Below, one piece after another: positions 1 to 12,506 of a stretch of 64,000 bases of DNA (position 1 is its first letter; every line of letters starts with the position of its first letter). The notes under the pieces were generated by a model that had not been told where the DNA came from, ran no database searches, and was given only the letters and a program-made list of their open reading frames with translations. This DNA comes from Dactylonectria macrodidyma (lineage: Eukaryota > Ascomycota > Sordariomycetes > Hypocreales > Nectriaceae): contig JAGMUV010000001.1 in assembly GCA_020744425.1 (NCBI GenBank), forward strand, positions 3,906,001-3,970,000, read 5' to 3'. Both the position numbers and the translations under genes were made by a program.

Positions 1-2188
1 TTCTACTTCGTATTAGTACGCTACTTCTCGTTTTATTTATAGCTATTGCTTACATACTTCTAGGTCATCTTTTTCTCTTTCTATTTATTAACTCCATTCA
101 CTGCGCTTCTTTTTATAATTAGCTTCTTATAATTATTTACTCTTAGGTCTGGTTCTTCTGATTAGTCTTCTTTAAGGAAAGTCTTCGTATTTTAGTTTAT
201 CTATCTAATCTTATATATTTACTGCATTATAGTTATATCTATTAAAGCCACTATTAAAGCCGCTTCGGATTATGTTAATTAACCGGATTAGGAGGTTATC
301 TCCTTTCTTAACTGAATTAATACTTTAAGTAAGCATAGTAATAGGTTTAAATAGTTTCTTTTCCTTTCTGGGTTTCTTATAGTTATGTAAAAGGTATCTT
401 AGCTTATTATAGTTATAGTAATTAAATGTTTTCTTTCTTTACTAGGGTTATTACTATATTACTCCGAGTTCTATAGGTCTTACTATAATACTATAAGAAG
501 TATTAAGAGTTCATAGTTTCTTCTAGTTAGTATAATTCTTCCTTTTCTAACTACTATTACTATTACTACTAATATTTCGTTTTTCTATTTATTATTCGAA
601 TAGTCAGTTATTAATTATAATAGTAAGTTTAGTATACTAAGTAAAGTCTGTAAGTAAGTCTATATTCTTAATGAGTTCGTCCTTAATATTATCCTTTAGG
701 TTTTAATAAAACTTATTAATAAGATTTTCATTTAATTAATTGAGTTTTATTATAATATATTAGAACTCTAAGAGGTATTTAAATACTACCTTTATTTACT
801 TAAGTTTCCTAATAGTATTAAGCGCATTATATTTCTCATTCTATTTACTATAGTTATTAATTAGTAATTATTCATATTTATTAAAGCTATTGAATATTAT
901 AGTTATCTTAGGTTTTTACTAACTTAGGGCTTAGGTTATAAAGTCTTTTAAAATTAACTTATAATTCTAAGCTACCTTACCTTCTAATCTTCCTATAATA
1001 TATTATACTTTAAGTAGGTTACTTATAAATAGTAATAAGTAGTATATATAGTAAGACTTAAGGCTAGTAAAGTATTCTTATAGCTTCTTAGGATTTCTAT
1101 CGAACTTTAATAGCTATTCAGGCTTAATAATTTCTCTAATATTATAAATACATATTATTATAGTAGGCTATTCATATCCTATAAATTAAGCTACTTATTA
1201 TTCCTAGTTATTCTTAGTTTAAACTAGTTTAATAGTAAGTTTAGTAATCTTTCGCTCTATAGCTATGATAATTATATCTATAGTGAGGTTGCTTAGTAGA
1301 GCCTAGAGTTATGCATATAACTATTCAAAGCGCTCTTCGTTCTAGTACTACTCTTCTTCTCATATAGCATTAGTGCGCGTTCTTAGAGCTAAGAGCTTAG
1401 TAAGTCCTGTAAAGAGTCGTTCGTTCTTTGCGCAGAGCTCTCTAAGTTCTTCTTTATACTTATTATCAGACGCTTTTATACGTTCATCGCTATCTCTATC
1501 CTTAGAGAGCACTAGGGCCTTTCCCTTAAATAAGGGCATACTATTAGAAGATATAGTAAGTACTATTATAATTTATTAGATATTACTTAGTATATAAGGT
1601 AACTATTTGAATAAGAGCTATTAATGTATAACGGTTATATTCTTAGGCTAGGCTATATATAGTATAGAATAGTTTAGAAAGGGTTCTTAAGGGATAGACT
1701 AGGGTCTATATTAGTAGAACGGTTAGATTATACTTACTAAGCAGTAGTCATAGTATTATATTAAGTAATAGTCAATATATAATAATATATAGCAATCAGA
1801 GTAGATTAAGGTAACTAAGTTATATTAATAGCTAAAGAGCTACTTATATTAGATATGCACTTCTTAAGCATCTATATAGTTATAGTATAAGTTGGATTAT
1901 TAAGATTATCTAATAATCCTGATGATCTTAGATTACTTAGATTATCTAGTGTTCTAGGTAATCCATATGTAATTAGGGCGAAAAGTGGGGGTGCTATCAG
2001 CACATGTGATCAGGTCGCGGCCTAGTTGGCATGGGTCGTGACACTTCAGCTCTCATTCAGGCTGGCCTTATAGCAGCTAGGCTCTTATAATAGCTTAGAA
2101 GTATCATTACTAGGCCAATTGACCTATTAATCAATTAATCAATTGATTAATTAATCTAACAGCTTATCGCCCTACTATAACCTCTAAA
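1..2188. repeat. RIP-type AT-rich degraded repeat DNA, left part
   Basis: This stretch is dominated by A/T, with dense TAA/TAG/TTA triplets on both strands and no open frame that resembles a protein. The 68-codon open frame at 1373-1579 is low-complexity and I do not regard it as a gene. The composition is what repeat-induced point mutation leaves after C-to-T and G-to-A changes in transposon DNA. A small island of normal composition at about 1975-2100 includes a GC-rich tract, and a perfect 20-bp palindrome centred on CAATTG sits at 2133-2152. I could not assign the parent element. Confidence 0.7.
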
Positions 2189-2525
2189 TGTATTAGGCAG
2201 GAGGACAAATAACTACCCGAAGTAATAGTGAGCTAGGCCTAAAAGGAAGGCGAAGGATAGTAAGATAAGGCCTAGGAAATAAATAGCTAAAAATGCAGAT
2301 AAAATCATTAGCTAAGCAGCTAGCTAGAAAAGGAAGAAGGATATCAGTTAATTAAGTAAAATAAAATAGAAAAATCAAGGCTAGGAAAATCAGGAAAAAT
2401 CAAGTAAAAGAAGGAAGAAGTATTGTCTTTTTATCTAAGTCTGGGAAATCTGCTGCCTCTTATAGCTAGCTACAGGTAACGTGACTGTCCGGGTCCCGGG
2501 CCCCGGGGCCCTCAGCCCTGACACA
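2189..2525. repeat. LTR-like repeat copy 1, heavily RIP-mutated, inverted relative to copy 2
   Basis: The 337 bp from TGTATTAGGCAGG to CCCTGACACA match the reverse complement of 6486-6821 almost end to end, including a very GC-rich tract (2491-2511). Differences from copy 2 are mostly transitions of both C-to-T and G-to-A type in the same strand, for example around 2210-2235, which is the RIP signature. Termini are TG...CA as in an LTR. I see no matching target duplication (TAAA on the left, GCAC on the right), so this copy may be an end of a larger degraded element or may have recombined. Confidence 0.75.
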
Positions 2526-5428
2526 GCACTTATTATAAAAATAAGCTAATTATTTAATTTAATTATTTTAAGGTTAGTTATATTACTTTTAATAATAGTA
2601 TAAAGTATATTAAAGTCTATTTAAGCTATTATTATATAATATAAGATTAAGAAATATAAATTTCTATTTTAATTTACTATTAGAATTAATAAAGACTACT
2701 TTATTTTCTTATAACTTATACTTAATATTCTAAGGCTTATTAAAATTCTAATAGTCTTATACTAAGTAAGTATTTAGTTTAATAACTAGGCTAACCTTAA
2801 TAATTAAATTATTATATACTTTAATATTAATACTAATTCTGGATTTATACTCTTAAAATAGTAATTATATATTAGTATTATTATAATTATATATAAGGAT
2901 AGGAAGTTATTATTATTATAGTATCTTAAAAATATATAAATATACTATAATTATATTTTAAACCTCTTTAGTAAAAGTAAAAGTATACTATAAATACTAT
3001 ATAGCTAAAAGGCCTTTAAAGATTAATAAATAGGTTATTATAAGGAATAGAAGAAGTTCTAGCTAGAGAAGGGAGGCAAAGAGGATATAAATAACTAGTA
3101 AGTAGTAAGGTCACTTTATAATATATAAGAGGGTTAGGTATTATTATTAGAGTGATTTTAGATTTTAGTATTAGTTAGAGTAGAGTAATTATTAGAATAA
3201 TATTGCCTATTTCTAATAATTCTAGCCTTATAATACTATTTTATTTCTATAACTAGCTTTATAAGTCTTTATATAGCTTAAATAATAATATAATCTAATT
3301 TATTTCTAATAAAATCCTAATATTATATAAGATTAAGAAGTTTAATACTCTAAAGTATTATACACTTAGATAGCTATATATAAAGACTAGTAAAATTATA
3401 CTTAGAAAGCTTACTATTAATAATATAATTCCCTTATAGCTTAAAAAGGACTTTTGTAAATATCTTACTCTATACTTTATAGTCAGTAAGTATAAAAGCG
3501 GGGATAATAAGCAAGCTATAGTAACTGCATTTTATAGATAAGGACTTAAAGTTATAGTTAGATAGATTAAGAGTTTATAAAACTAAGTAAATAAAGATTA
3601 TTTCTAATAATAAGGTAAGGATAGATAAGTTCTTAGTATCTTTAGATTATAAGAGGATACTAAATAGTAGTCTAAAGTAAATAGTTATATTATTAGTAAA
3701 GTAATATCCTAAGTACTTTAAATTAGATATAAAGTCAGTAGTAATAAACTTAGCTCTATTTATAACCTTTAGGCTAGTATAAATATTCTAGTTTATAATT
3801 ATAAGCATGCCTTAAGTATAGAAAAAAACACTAAGAACCTTATAAATAGAGTTATTCTCTTACTCAATAGTCCTAGCGATTTAATCTTATAATAATATAT
3901 TACTTTACTATATATATATAAAGATAAAGATAAACATATATCTTTTATAAGAGTAAGCTTAGTTAATAATAGCTTCTATATTAAGTAATTAGTAGTTCTA
4001 GTTTAGTAAAGTTATAATATATAAACCTATACTAAAGGTAATTTAAGCATAGTTAATAAGTTTTATATTAAGCATAAGTAAGTCTTACTATATTTAAACT
4101 CTAGCCTATACTTTATTAAGAAGAGCGCTTAGCTAAAGATTATCTTATATATAAACCTGCTCTTTAAAAAGTACTACTATTTTAAATATTTACTATAAAC
4201 TAAAGCTATAATAATAAGAAATAGTTCCTTATTCTAGTAGGATAGAAAAAGGGTTTATTATCTTATTTACTAAGAGACTTGTCTTTTGAATTAGAGCAAA
4301 CTAGTAAAAGTCTTCTATTAAGAGTATAATAAGAATCTTATTAAATAGCTTATTAATATAGTCTTAGAATAACTAGAGGTTATAACTAACCTTATAAAGA
4401 GTAATGCCTCTAAGTATATTAGCTTTATCTATTATAAGAACCAGTTTTTATTTCTGTATTTACTTTTTTACTTTAGAAAAAACTAGGAGTTATATTTAAA
4501 GAGAGCAATAAGTATCCAGTCTATAAGCAGAATATAAGGTTATACTACTAATCTAGGCTACTACACTCTCTAATATCCCTATAATTTAAAGAAGATATAA
4601 TTAGCTTTCTATTAAAAATACTTATTTTAAAGCATTAATAACCCTAGATTTACTTATACTTTTAAAGCCTTTAGTATACTAGAAATATTAACTTATTAAA
4701 TTAGAGTTAGTAAAGTACTTATTTAAGAACTTATATATAAGCTAGAAGGCTATTATTTATAAAGAGTTAAAAATAAAGCCTAATATAATAAGACATCCTA
4801 GTTCTATAAAGCCTATTATATAGCTAATATTAATTAGTATTCAAAGGCCCTATTCTATAGGCTTTAGATACTAATATAATATAGTAATATTTATATTATA
4901 ATAGTAAATAAGGATATTATCTAAGTTATTATTACTTATACTAAAAGCAGCGCTCTAAGAACCAGTCTTAATATTATTTAATATACAGAGGTGTAATATA
5001 CCCTAGGCCTTTATTATAGCTTATATATCTTTATAAGAGAGAGTTAGGTATTAGAATAGTATATTATCCTAAGAATGGCGAATTTACTAATAAAAGTCCT
5101 AATAATACTATATAAAAGGCTGCTACTCTTCTATAGGGTTTTTATAGTATAGATCTTAAACTAGGTCTTATAGTACTAATAAGCTCTTTATAGCTTCTAA
5201 GTTTCGTATAGTATTATATATAGTTTAGAAGAAGGCTATATAGTTTTATTAATATTTAGCTATTATTATAAGCTCTTTATAATAGTTACCTTTATTAAAA
5301 AGGAACTCTATATTAACTGTATTATTACCTTCTGACTTACTAGCTTAAAGCTTTATATCTTTCTATATATCCTTTACTAATCTTCTTAAAAAGGAGATAT
5401 AAAAGGCATAGGATTATAAACAGAGTAA
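2526..5428. repeat. RIP-degraded transposon remains, unclassified
   Basis: This is continuous AT-rich sequence with stops in all frames. Because the intact Ty3 element at 5434-12501 is flanked by GAGTG duplications, the DNA to its left and right must once have been contiguous, so this stretch and 12507 onward probably belong to one older repeat. I cannot recognise a reverse transcriptase, integrase or transposase motif well enough to name it. Confidence 0.6.
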
Positions 5429-5433
5429 GAGTG

Positions 5434-5626
5434 TGTCACAGGCCAGATGAGATTAACTCAAGAGGTAATGCTACTATATTATGAGAATACTATGATGAAG
5501 AGGAAAGAGAAAGCGGGCAGGCGCGTAAATGCATATACGCATTAATAGTCCCTATAGCCTGCTCTGTGCGTTCTAGTTATATATTGACCCTACCCTAGGT
5601 CTAGCACTCTAGACGCTCCTATTATA
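5434..5626 (-). repeat. 3' LTR of the Ty3-like element
   Basis: This 193-bp repeat starts TGTCACAGG and ends CTATTATA, where the partner LTR ends CTGTCACA. The two LTRs have equal length and align without gaps, and the changes between them are C/T and G/A transitions in both directions, so each was mutated independently after insertion. It adjoins the polypurine tract on its inner side. Confidence 0.88.
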
Positions 5627-6485
5627 TCACCCCCCTCTTTAAAGCGCTTAAAACGGCTATATAAGCGTAAGTTATTAAATTCTTATAATTACTAGATAAT
5701 AAAGACTCTTTATTTTTATTATATTTTCTTAGGCCCTTAGCTTAGTTTAATTAGTTAATTATTATTAAAATGCTCTAATATATTTATATTTATAATAGTT
5801 ATATTAACTTAGGCCTATAATCGCTTTAATAGTCTAAGTACTTTTAAATATTCTTTATAGAATTCCTTTAATTATATTAGTATATTTTTAAAGTTTTTAA
5901 TAAAGTACTATTTATTATTAGAGTTATATCTAACTTAGTTTACTTTATACTAAAGCTATTTATTATACTTATTATACTATGATTCTTTAACCTATAAACT
6001 TTATACTCTTTAGTATTATTAATAACTTTAAGTAATAATAAGTCCTTATCTTACTTTAATATAGGATTATTAAGATAATACTATAATTAATCTATATATA
6101 GAGTTAGGTTTATATACTATAAGGAGAGTAAGTTTAAATAGTATAAATATCTAACTTATTTTATAATAGTTTATAGCTTTTTCTTTTTTTAGTTTAATGC
6201 TTAATTAAGTCTTATACTTATAAGTTTATATATATTAATCTAGACTTTATTTTTAATTATAAAATCTAATTCTTAGTACTTTTTATTAGCTTAGTGGATT
6301 TACTATTCTTATACTTAGTAGAGATTCTGCTTAGTAACTTTAATAGAGTCTGTAATCTGCTTAGTATACTACTAAGCATCTTCTCTTAATAAACGTTTAG
6401 CTTTTATTTTATAGTTCTTAAAGTCAGTTCTCTTATCTTAATTAAGTTAGGATTAAAGTAAGTAGCTAAGTAATAGTCTTACTAG

Positions 6486-6821
6486 TGTGTCGGGGCTGAG
6501 GGCCCCGGGGCCCGGGACCCGGACAGTCACGTTACCTGTAGCTAGCTATAAGAGGCAGCAGATTTCCCAGACTTAGATAAAAAGACAACGCTTCTTCCTT
6601 CTTTTACTTGATTTTTTCTGATTTTCCTAGCCTTGATTTTCTTATTCTATTTTACTTGATCAACTGATATCCTTCTTCCTTTTCCAGCTAGCTGCTTAGC
6701 TGATGATTTTATCTGCATTTTTGGCTATTTTTTCTTAGGCCTTATCTTGCCGTCCTTCGCCTACCTTTCGGGCCCAGCTCGCCGTCACTTCGGGTAGTTG
6801 TTTGTCCCCCTGCCTAACACA
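6486..6821. mobile_element. Solo LTR nested in the Ty3-like element (copy 2)
   Basis: The sequence from TGTGTCGGGG to CCTAACACA is 336 bp with TG...CA ends. It is flanked by CTAG at 6482-6485 and 6822-6825, extendable to ACTAGT if the ends are drawn differently. No internal region is present, so it is a solo LTR left by LTR-LTR recombination. It keeps much more GC than its surroundings and than copy 1, including the very GC-rich tract at 6500-6520, so it inserted into the Ty3-like element late or escaped most RIP. Confidence 0.8.
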
Positions 6822-9800
6822 CTAGTTCTATATCTAATGATTTATAATAGAGATTTATTTATATATAGTCTATTAATAATAATAATTTATTTTAATTATC
6901 TTAGTAATAGTTAATAAATAGTTATAATTAGTAGTTTAAGTACTAGTTATAAATCTTAGTATTTCTATCTATCTAAAGGTACTTTACTATACTTAGTTTC
7001 TACTTTATTTTAATAAACTTATATAGCTTATTTATAAAAGTAGTAATAAACTATAGTCTTTAGTCTAATATTACTATTTCTAAAACCTTAAAAATATAGT
7101 AAATATAGTAATAGTATATATATATAATGTCCTTTACTATTACTATCTAGTAATTAAATATAGAAAAAGCAATCTTATTAAGCTAATTAATAATTACTTA
7201 TATATAATTATATCTATTCTTATTTTTAAGCATATAATAAAAGTCTATTATAATATATTACTATATTTAGTATAGGACTTTTAATAAGTATAGTAATTTA
7301 AAAGTCTTATCTCTATTAATATAAGCTCTTTTATATAGCTTATAATTTACTTAGAATTAATTAATATTAGCTAATAAGCCTGGCTATTAGAACCTCTTAA
7401 TAACCAATCTAGCAGTTTTATTACATTCTAAATAGGCTATATTAAGCTTATAATAGTTCTTTTTAATAACTATTATTTAAAGAATACTTTTATTTAGAAT
7501 AAAAATGCACTAGTTCTAGCAAACTATGCCTTTATCTATTATCTAACTATTAGCCTTCTTTTCTACATTCTTTCAATAGGGCTGTAATTAGGAAGAGGCC
7601 TTATTAGCCCGGAGGATGGCGTTAAGTAGCTACTATCCTTCTAGCGCCTGAATAGTCTCTCTTCTAGAGCTGATCGAAGACTTAATAGCTTTAGCTCCGA
7701 TTAATACTACTTCTAGTCCTTTTCTAGAATTAGGCTTAGTATAAGGGCTAGTTATAACCTTATAGTTAATAGAACTAATCACTAGGTCCTAGCTTAGTAA
7801 TACTCTATTCTATATAGCTTCTTATTATGCTTTCTATATAGTCAGTTTAAATGACTTTTAAGATAGAGCATTTATTATAATATTCTCTTATTCTAAATAG
7901 TAAGTAATCTTAAAGTCATAAGGTATTAAGTTATTTACTTACTATACTTACTTATTATTAAGGTATTATTTAATTAAGAAGTACTTAAGGGCTTTATAAT
8001 TAGTAATAACTAAGAATTATTATTAAAGCCCTAAGAGCTTAGTATTCTATTCTTTTAAAGCTAATACTACTATAAGCATCTCCTAGTTATAAATCAGATA
8101 ATGCATTTCTATATTATTTATTATTTTAAAGAAGAAAGCTATAGAGTGCTAGTCTCTATCTTTACTCTTTTAAATTAATACTATAATTATTATACCTCTT
8201 AATGCATTAGTCTTAATAATTATATTATAAAGAGAGTTATATTAGGCTTAATATAGGGCTAATGAAATTACTAATTTTATAGCCTTTATTATAGTTATCT
8301 CCTCTTTAATTTACTTCTATAAGATCCCCTTCTTTATTAATAGTATAAATAGTTATACTATCTGACTATAAAACTTAATGAACTTTTAGTAGAAGTTATA
8401 AAACCTAAAGAAGGCTTATACTCTTTATATATTTATTAGTTCTTCTTAGTTTATAATAGCTTTTATTTTCTTTAGGTTTATTTAGATCCTATTTATTATA
8501 ATTATAAAGCTTAAGAACTTTGTTTTTATAATATAGAATTCTAACTTATTAATATTTACTTATAACCTTATTATAACTAGGTATTCTAAGACTATATTAA
8601 TATATACTTTATAGTCTTTAATGTTTTTTAAGTAAATAAGAATATTATTAATATATATTATATAGTAAATATTTAAAAAAATCTATTAAAATATAACTAA
8701 TATAAGCTTAGAAGTATAAAGAGCTATTAATTAGATTAAATAGTATTACCTTATATTTATAAATACTATACTAAGTCTTAAAAGCTGTAAGATCTTTAGA
8801 ATTTAAGGATATCTGCATTTAATAAAAGGCCTATTAAATATTAAGTTTTATAAATACTTTTACCTTTACTAGCCTTAACTGAGTTTCTTCTATTAGAAGT
8901 AGTATATAATATTCCTTTACTATTAACTTATTAAGCTTCTTATAGTTTATATAAAAACGCTATTTACTATTCTTTTTTTTTATAAATAGGACTAGTAATA
9001 TATATAGTATATTACTTACTAATATAATAAATCCTTTTTATAAGTACTCCTTAATATAATTCCTTATTATTTTTAATTATTTAAAGCTTAATTTATATAT
9101 TAATAAGACCTTCTAACTATTAAGAATTAGCTCTTTTAATTTTAGCTTTATATTAATACTTAGCTAGTAAGGTAATAAAGTATTAGACTTAGCCTTAGAA
9201 AAAGCATATTATAAGTATAAGTATTATTAAAGTAACTTTAACTCTACTTTCTCCTTTAATTTAAGTATATCTTTATAAAGATTCTTCTTTCTAGCTTCTC
9301 TTTATGTTAATCATTCTTTAATAATCTTATTAATCTTCTAGAAGGTAACTTTACTAATCTATTTAGTATTCTCTTACTTAACTACCCTCTTCTATTACTT
9401 ACTAGTACTAATAATACTGATTTTAATTATAACTCCCTTAGTATTAATTATTAGTTACTATAATAAGTTAGCTTAGATTATTACTAGCTTAGTATTAAAG
9501 TCCTTTATTAAGAGAGAGAGCGCTATATTCTTTAATACTCTATTTATCTTAGCTATATTCTCTTTAGTATTATTTAATTATTACTTCTTTAGTAAGCAAT
9601 CTCCTTTCTTAAGGATCTAATCCTTATAAGCCTTCTTTTATTCTATGCTTAGTTAATTATATTATTCTATATTAGCTTAATCTACTAGCCTTAAATAGTA
9701 AGGGCCCTTTAATAAAGATATTAGTATTATAATATTATTATTAGAGTAATCCTTTAGCCTGTTATTAAGCTATTATAAGTAGTAATATTTAATAGAGATT

Positions 9801-11178
9801 TTTATATTATATTTTTTAAACTACTTCTTCTTAATAATCAGCTCTTAATATATTCTAAGTTCTAATATTAGATAATTTAACTATTATCTGCTATCTATAT
9901 CTAGCGTTATTATTATAATATAAGTAATCTGTTATTATCTGCCTTTATATCCTTTAATAGCGAGTCCCCGCCCTAGGATTAGGATTTAATAGCTTTATAG
10001 TTATTAGTATATCCTTAGGGCTAGATCCTTATTTATAAAGATATAACTATCTACTCTAGTATTATATAGATCTTTAACTTTAATTACTAATTCTAAACTT
10101 ATTATTATATAGGGATAGTAAAGCTTCTTTTTACTAAGTAGTTTATTTATATTAATTAAGCCTTTATTAAAGATTAGTAATTATAATTTAAGTCTTAAAG
10201 AAGAGACTTCTCCTAAGACTTATCTTTTTCTAACTCAGAAGATGACTTATTTACTTCATTAAGGATTATAATAGTAATTATCTACCTTACCTTCTTAGCC
10301 TTAGTATAAACTTTATTCACTTTGCCTCTTTCTAGATACTCTTAGTAAGTATAGCTAACTTTCTTATACTTAAAGCACTTCCTTTCTTTAGCTAGCTTAT
10401 AGACCTCTAAGTCTTTAAAAGTCTATTTACTATTAATCTTAGTCTTTAAATACTTAAGTATTAAAGTTACTAACTTTTTAATATCCTTCTTTCTAATAGT
10501 AATACTATTACTCTTATTAATTTATAACTTATTAGTCTTTTTATTATCTTTCTTTATTAAGGTCTTTATATGGGCCTCTTTTATTACTATAATATTACTA
10601 AGCGCTATTATAAAGGTATTAAAGCTTATCTCTTTAGTAAAGCGCTATATAGCTATAGTATGTTTTATTTTTACTAATACTTTATTATAGAACTCTTCTT
10701 TTTAATCCCTTTTAAGAATCTTAGTATTGTTTACTATAATTAAGAACTTAATATAGAAATTATACTAACTACTATTAGTATAGTATCTTAAGGCCTTGAA
10801 CTCCTTTTGCGCTTTGATCTTCTTATTCTTATTTTAAAAGAGAGTTATTAGGGCTTAGAAGATATCTTTAATAGTCTTAAAGGCATCTTTCTCTACATTC
10901 TTAAGCATATAGAAGCATAAATAGGCAGCTATAATACTCTTATAATGACTGAAAATATAATATACCTTATTCTTCTCTTTAGAGTAGTCTTATAGGCTAT
11001 TATATTATAGCTTGCATCTGGCTTTAATAAGCCAGTCTTTAAAGTCCGGTTCCTTACTATTATTAAGCTTAAGTGGGTTACTCTCCTGCTTCTAGTATAG
11101 CTTAGTCTTAGCTATTATCTCGCTCCTAAGAGGCATGTCTTTACAAAGAGGGATAGTATAATATACTACTTTTAACTA

Positions 11179-11612
11179 ACGTGTATAATAAGCGAGCGCG
11201 CAATACAAGCGAGCGCGCACTCTGAAATTTCACCTTAAATCGCAATTTAAAGAAAATTCTTAAAAATTCAAACTAAGCTAGAAATAGCTATAATTTTAAA
11301 AGTATATTTATTAAGTATATAATAATAAGTACTAGTTTTCCTAGATTATTAAAAAGACTTTTTATGGAGTTATTTAGAAAAATCTTATTCACACTGTTTT
11401 TTTTCTTATTTTTATTTTTAAAATTTCAAATAAATTAATTAAAAATCTCAAAGAAATACTATCTTATGACTCTTTTTATTAAATACGTAAAATTAATTTC
11501 TTAAAAATCCTAGGGCTATATAGCCCGTTTTAGAAAATTTAAAATTTAAACTTTTAGCTGTATAGTATAAGTGCGCGCTCGCTTGTATTGCGCGCTCGCT
11601 TATTATACACGT
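11179..11612. mobile_element. MITE with 42-bp perfect terminal inverted repeats and TA target duplication
   Basis: The outer 42 bp on each side (11179-11220 and 11571-11612) are perfect reverse complements. Each contains AAGCGAGCGCGC twice, so the ends are GC-rich while the ~350-bp interior is AT-rich and non-coding. TA dinucleotides at 11177-11178 and 11613-11614 give the duplication expected for the Tc1/mariner/pogo superfamily. It sits inside the Ty3-like element. It encodes no transposase and must be non-autonomous. I cannot say whether the Tc1-type transposase at 61 kb mobilised it, because I did not find that gene's ends. Confidence 0.85.
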
Positions 11613-12308
11613 TATACTAATTCCTTATTAATTTATACTACTTTAGTATAGGCTATCGCTTTAGCCTTAATTGCTTTATTATACTCTTTAATAAGTCATT
11701 CAGTCATTTTAATATACTTATTATATAATTTAATAAGCTTATTTTACTACTCTCTAATTGCTAATTACTTAGTAAAATTATAAATTATTAAAGCTTATAC
11801 TTTAAAGTATTTCTAGACTATTAATTTAATATTATTAGTATTAATTAGGAGGTTCTTAAATCTCCTATCTTAGTTTTTTATATAAACTATAAATTAGCTA
11901 TTATTTATAATCTTATAAGTTTAAGTATTTAAATCTTCTTTAATAAAATTTACTATAAATTATATAAAAGGTCTAATAAATATCTTTTTATTATTTTTTA
12001 TATTAATAGTCCCTTTACTATCCTTATCTATAGACTTAGTAAAGTATTACTAGACTTACTAATAAAAGGCACTCTTTTAATATACTTTATTAATATTCTC
12101 TTTATTAGCACTTTATATACTTAATTTAGAGCTCTTAATTATATTAATTACTAATTGGTTTTAATTAATAATAGTTTACTATTTATACTTATATCTTACT
12201 ATAAGTAAGCAGATCTATAGTTAGATTTAATATAATAATTAACCTTATATTAATGCGTATTAGAGTTAATTAAGATATAAGTAAAAAGAATAAATAATTA
12301 TAGTATAA

Positions 12309-12501
12309 TATTATAAGCTAGATAAGATTAACTTAAGAGGTAATACTACTATATTATAAGAATACTATAATAAAGAGGAAAGAGAAAGCGGGCAGGCGTA
12401 TAGATGCGTATACGCATTGATAGTCCCTGTAGCCTGCCTCGTGCGTCCTAGTTATATATTGACCCCACCCTGGGTCCAGCACTCCAGACGCTCCTGTCAC
12501 A
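12309..12501 (-). repeat. 5' LTR of the Ty3-like element
   Basis: This is the 193-bp partner of 5434-5626 and ends CTGTCACA directly before the GAGTG duplication. Its outer (5') half on the minus strand is GC-richer and less mutated than the left LTR. At its start, six of the first eighteen bases differ from the left LTR and all six are G-to-A or C-to-T. Confidence 0.88.
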
Positions 12502-12506
12502 GAGTG

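Larger units (their letters stand above)
5434..12501 (-). mobile_element. Full-length, RIP-inactivated Ty3/gypsy-like LTR retrotransposon
   Basis: Two direct 193-bp terminal repeats (5434-5626 and 12309-12501) bound a 7,068-bp element, and a perfect 5-bp duplication GAGTG flanks it (5429-5433, 12502-12506). A purine-rich tract next to the left LTR, read on the minus strand (5627-5640, AAAGAGGGGGGTGA), is a polypurine tract and sets the element on the minus strand. In the minus strand at about 8635-8655 the codons read YINNIL, which is the Ty3-type YIDDIL reverse-transcriptase motif after G-to-A change of both Asp codons. About 200-270 bp downstream a mutated copy of the LGF-NFYRRFI segment follows (8371-8430). 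Coding capacity is destroyed by RIP stops. The element carries a solo LTR and a MITE inside it, so its own original length was about 6.3 kb. Confidence 0.88.
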
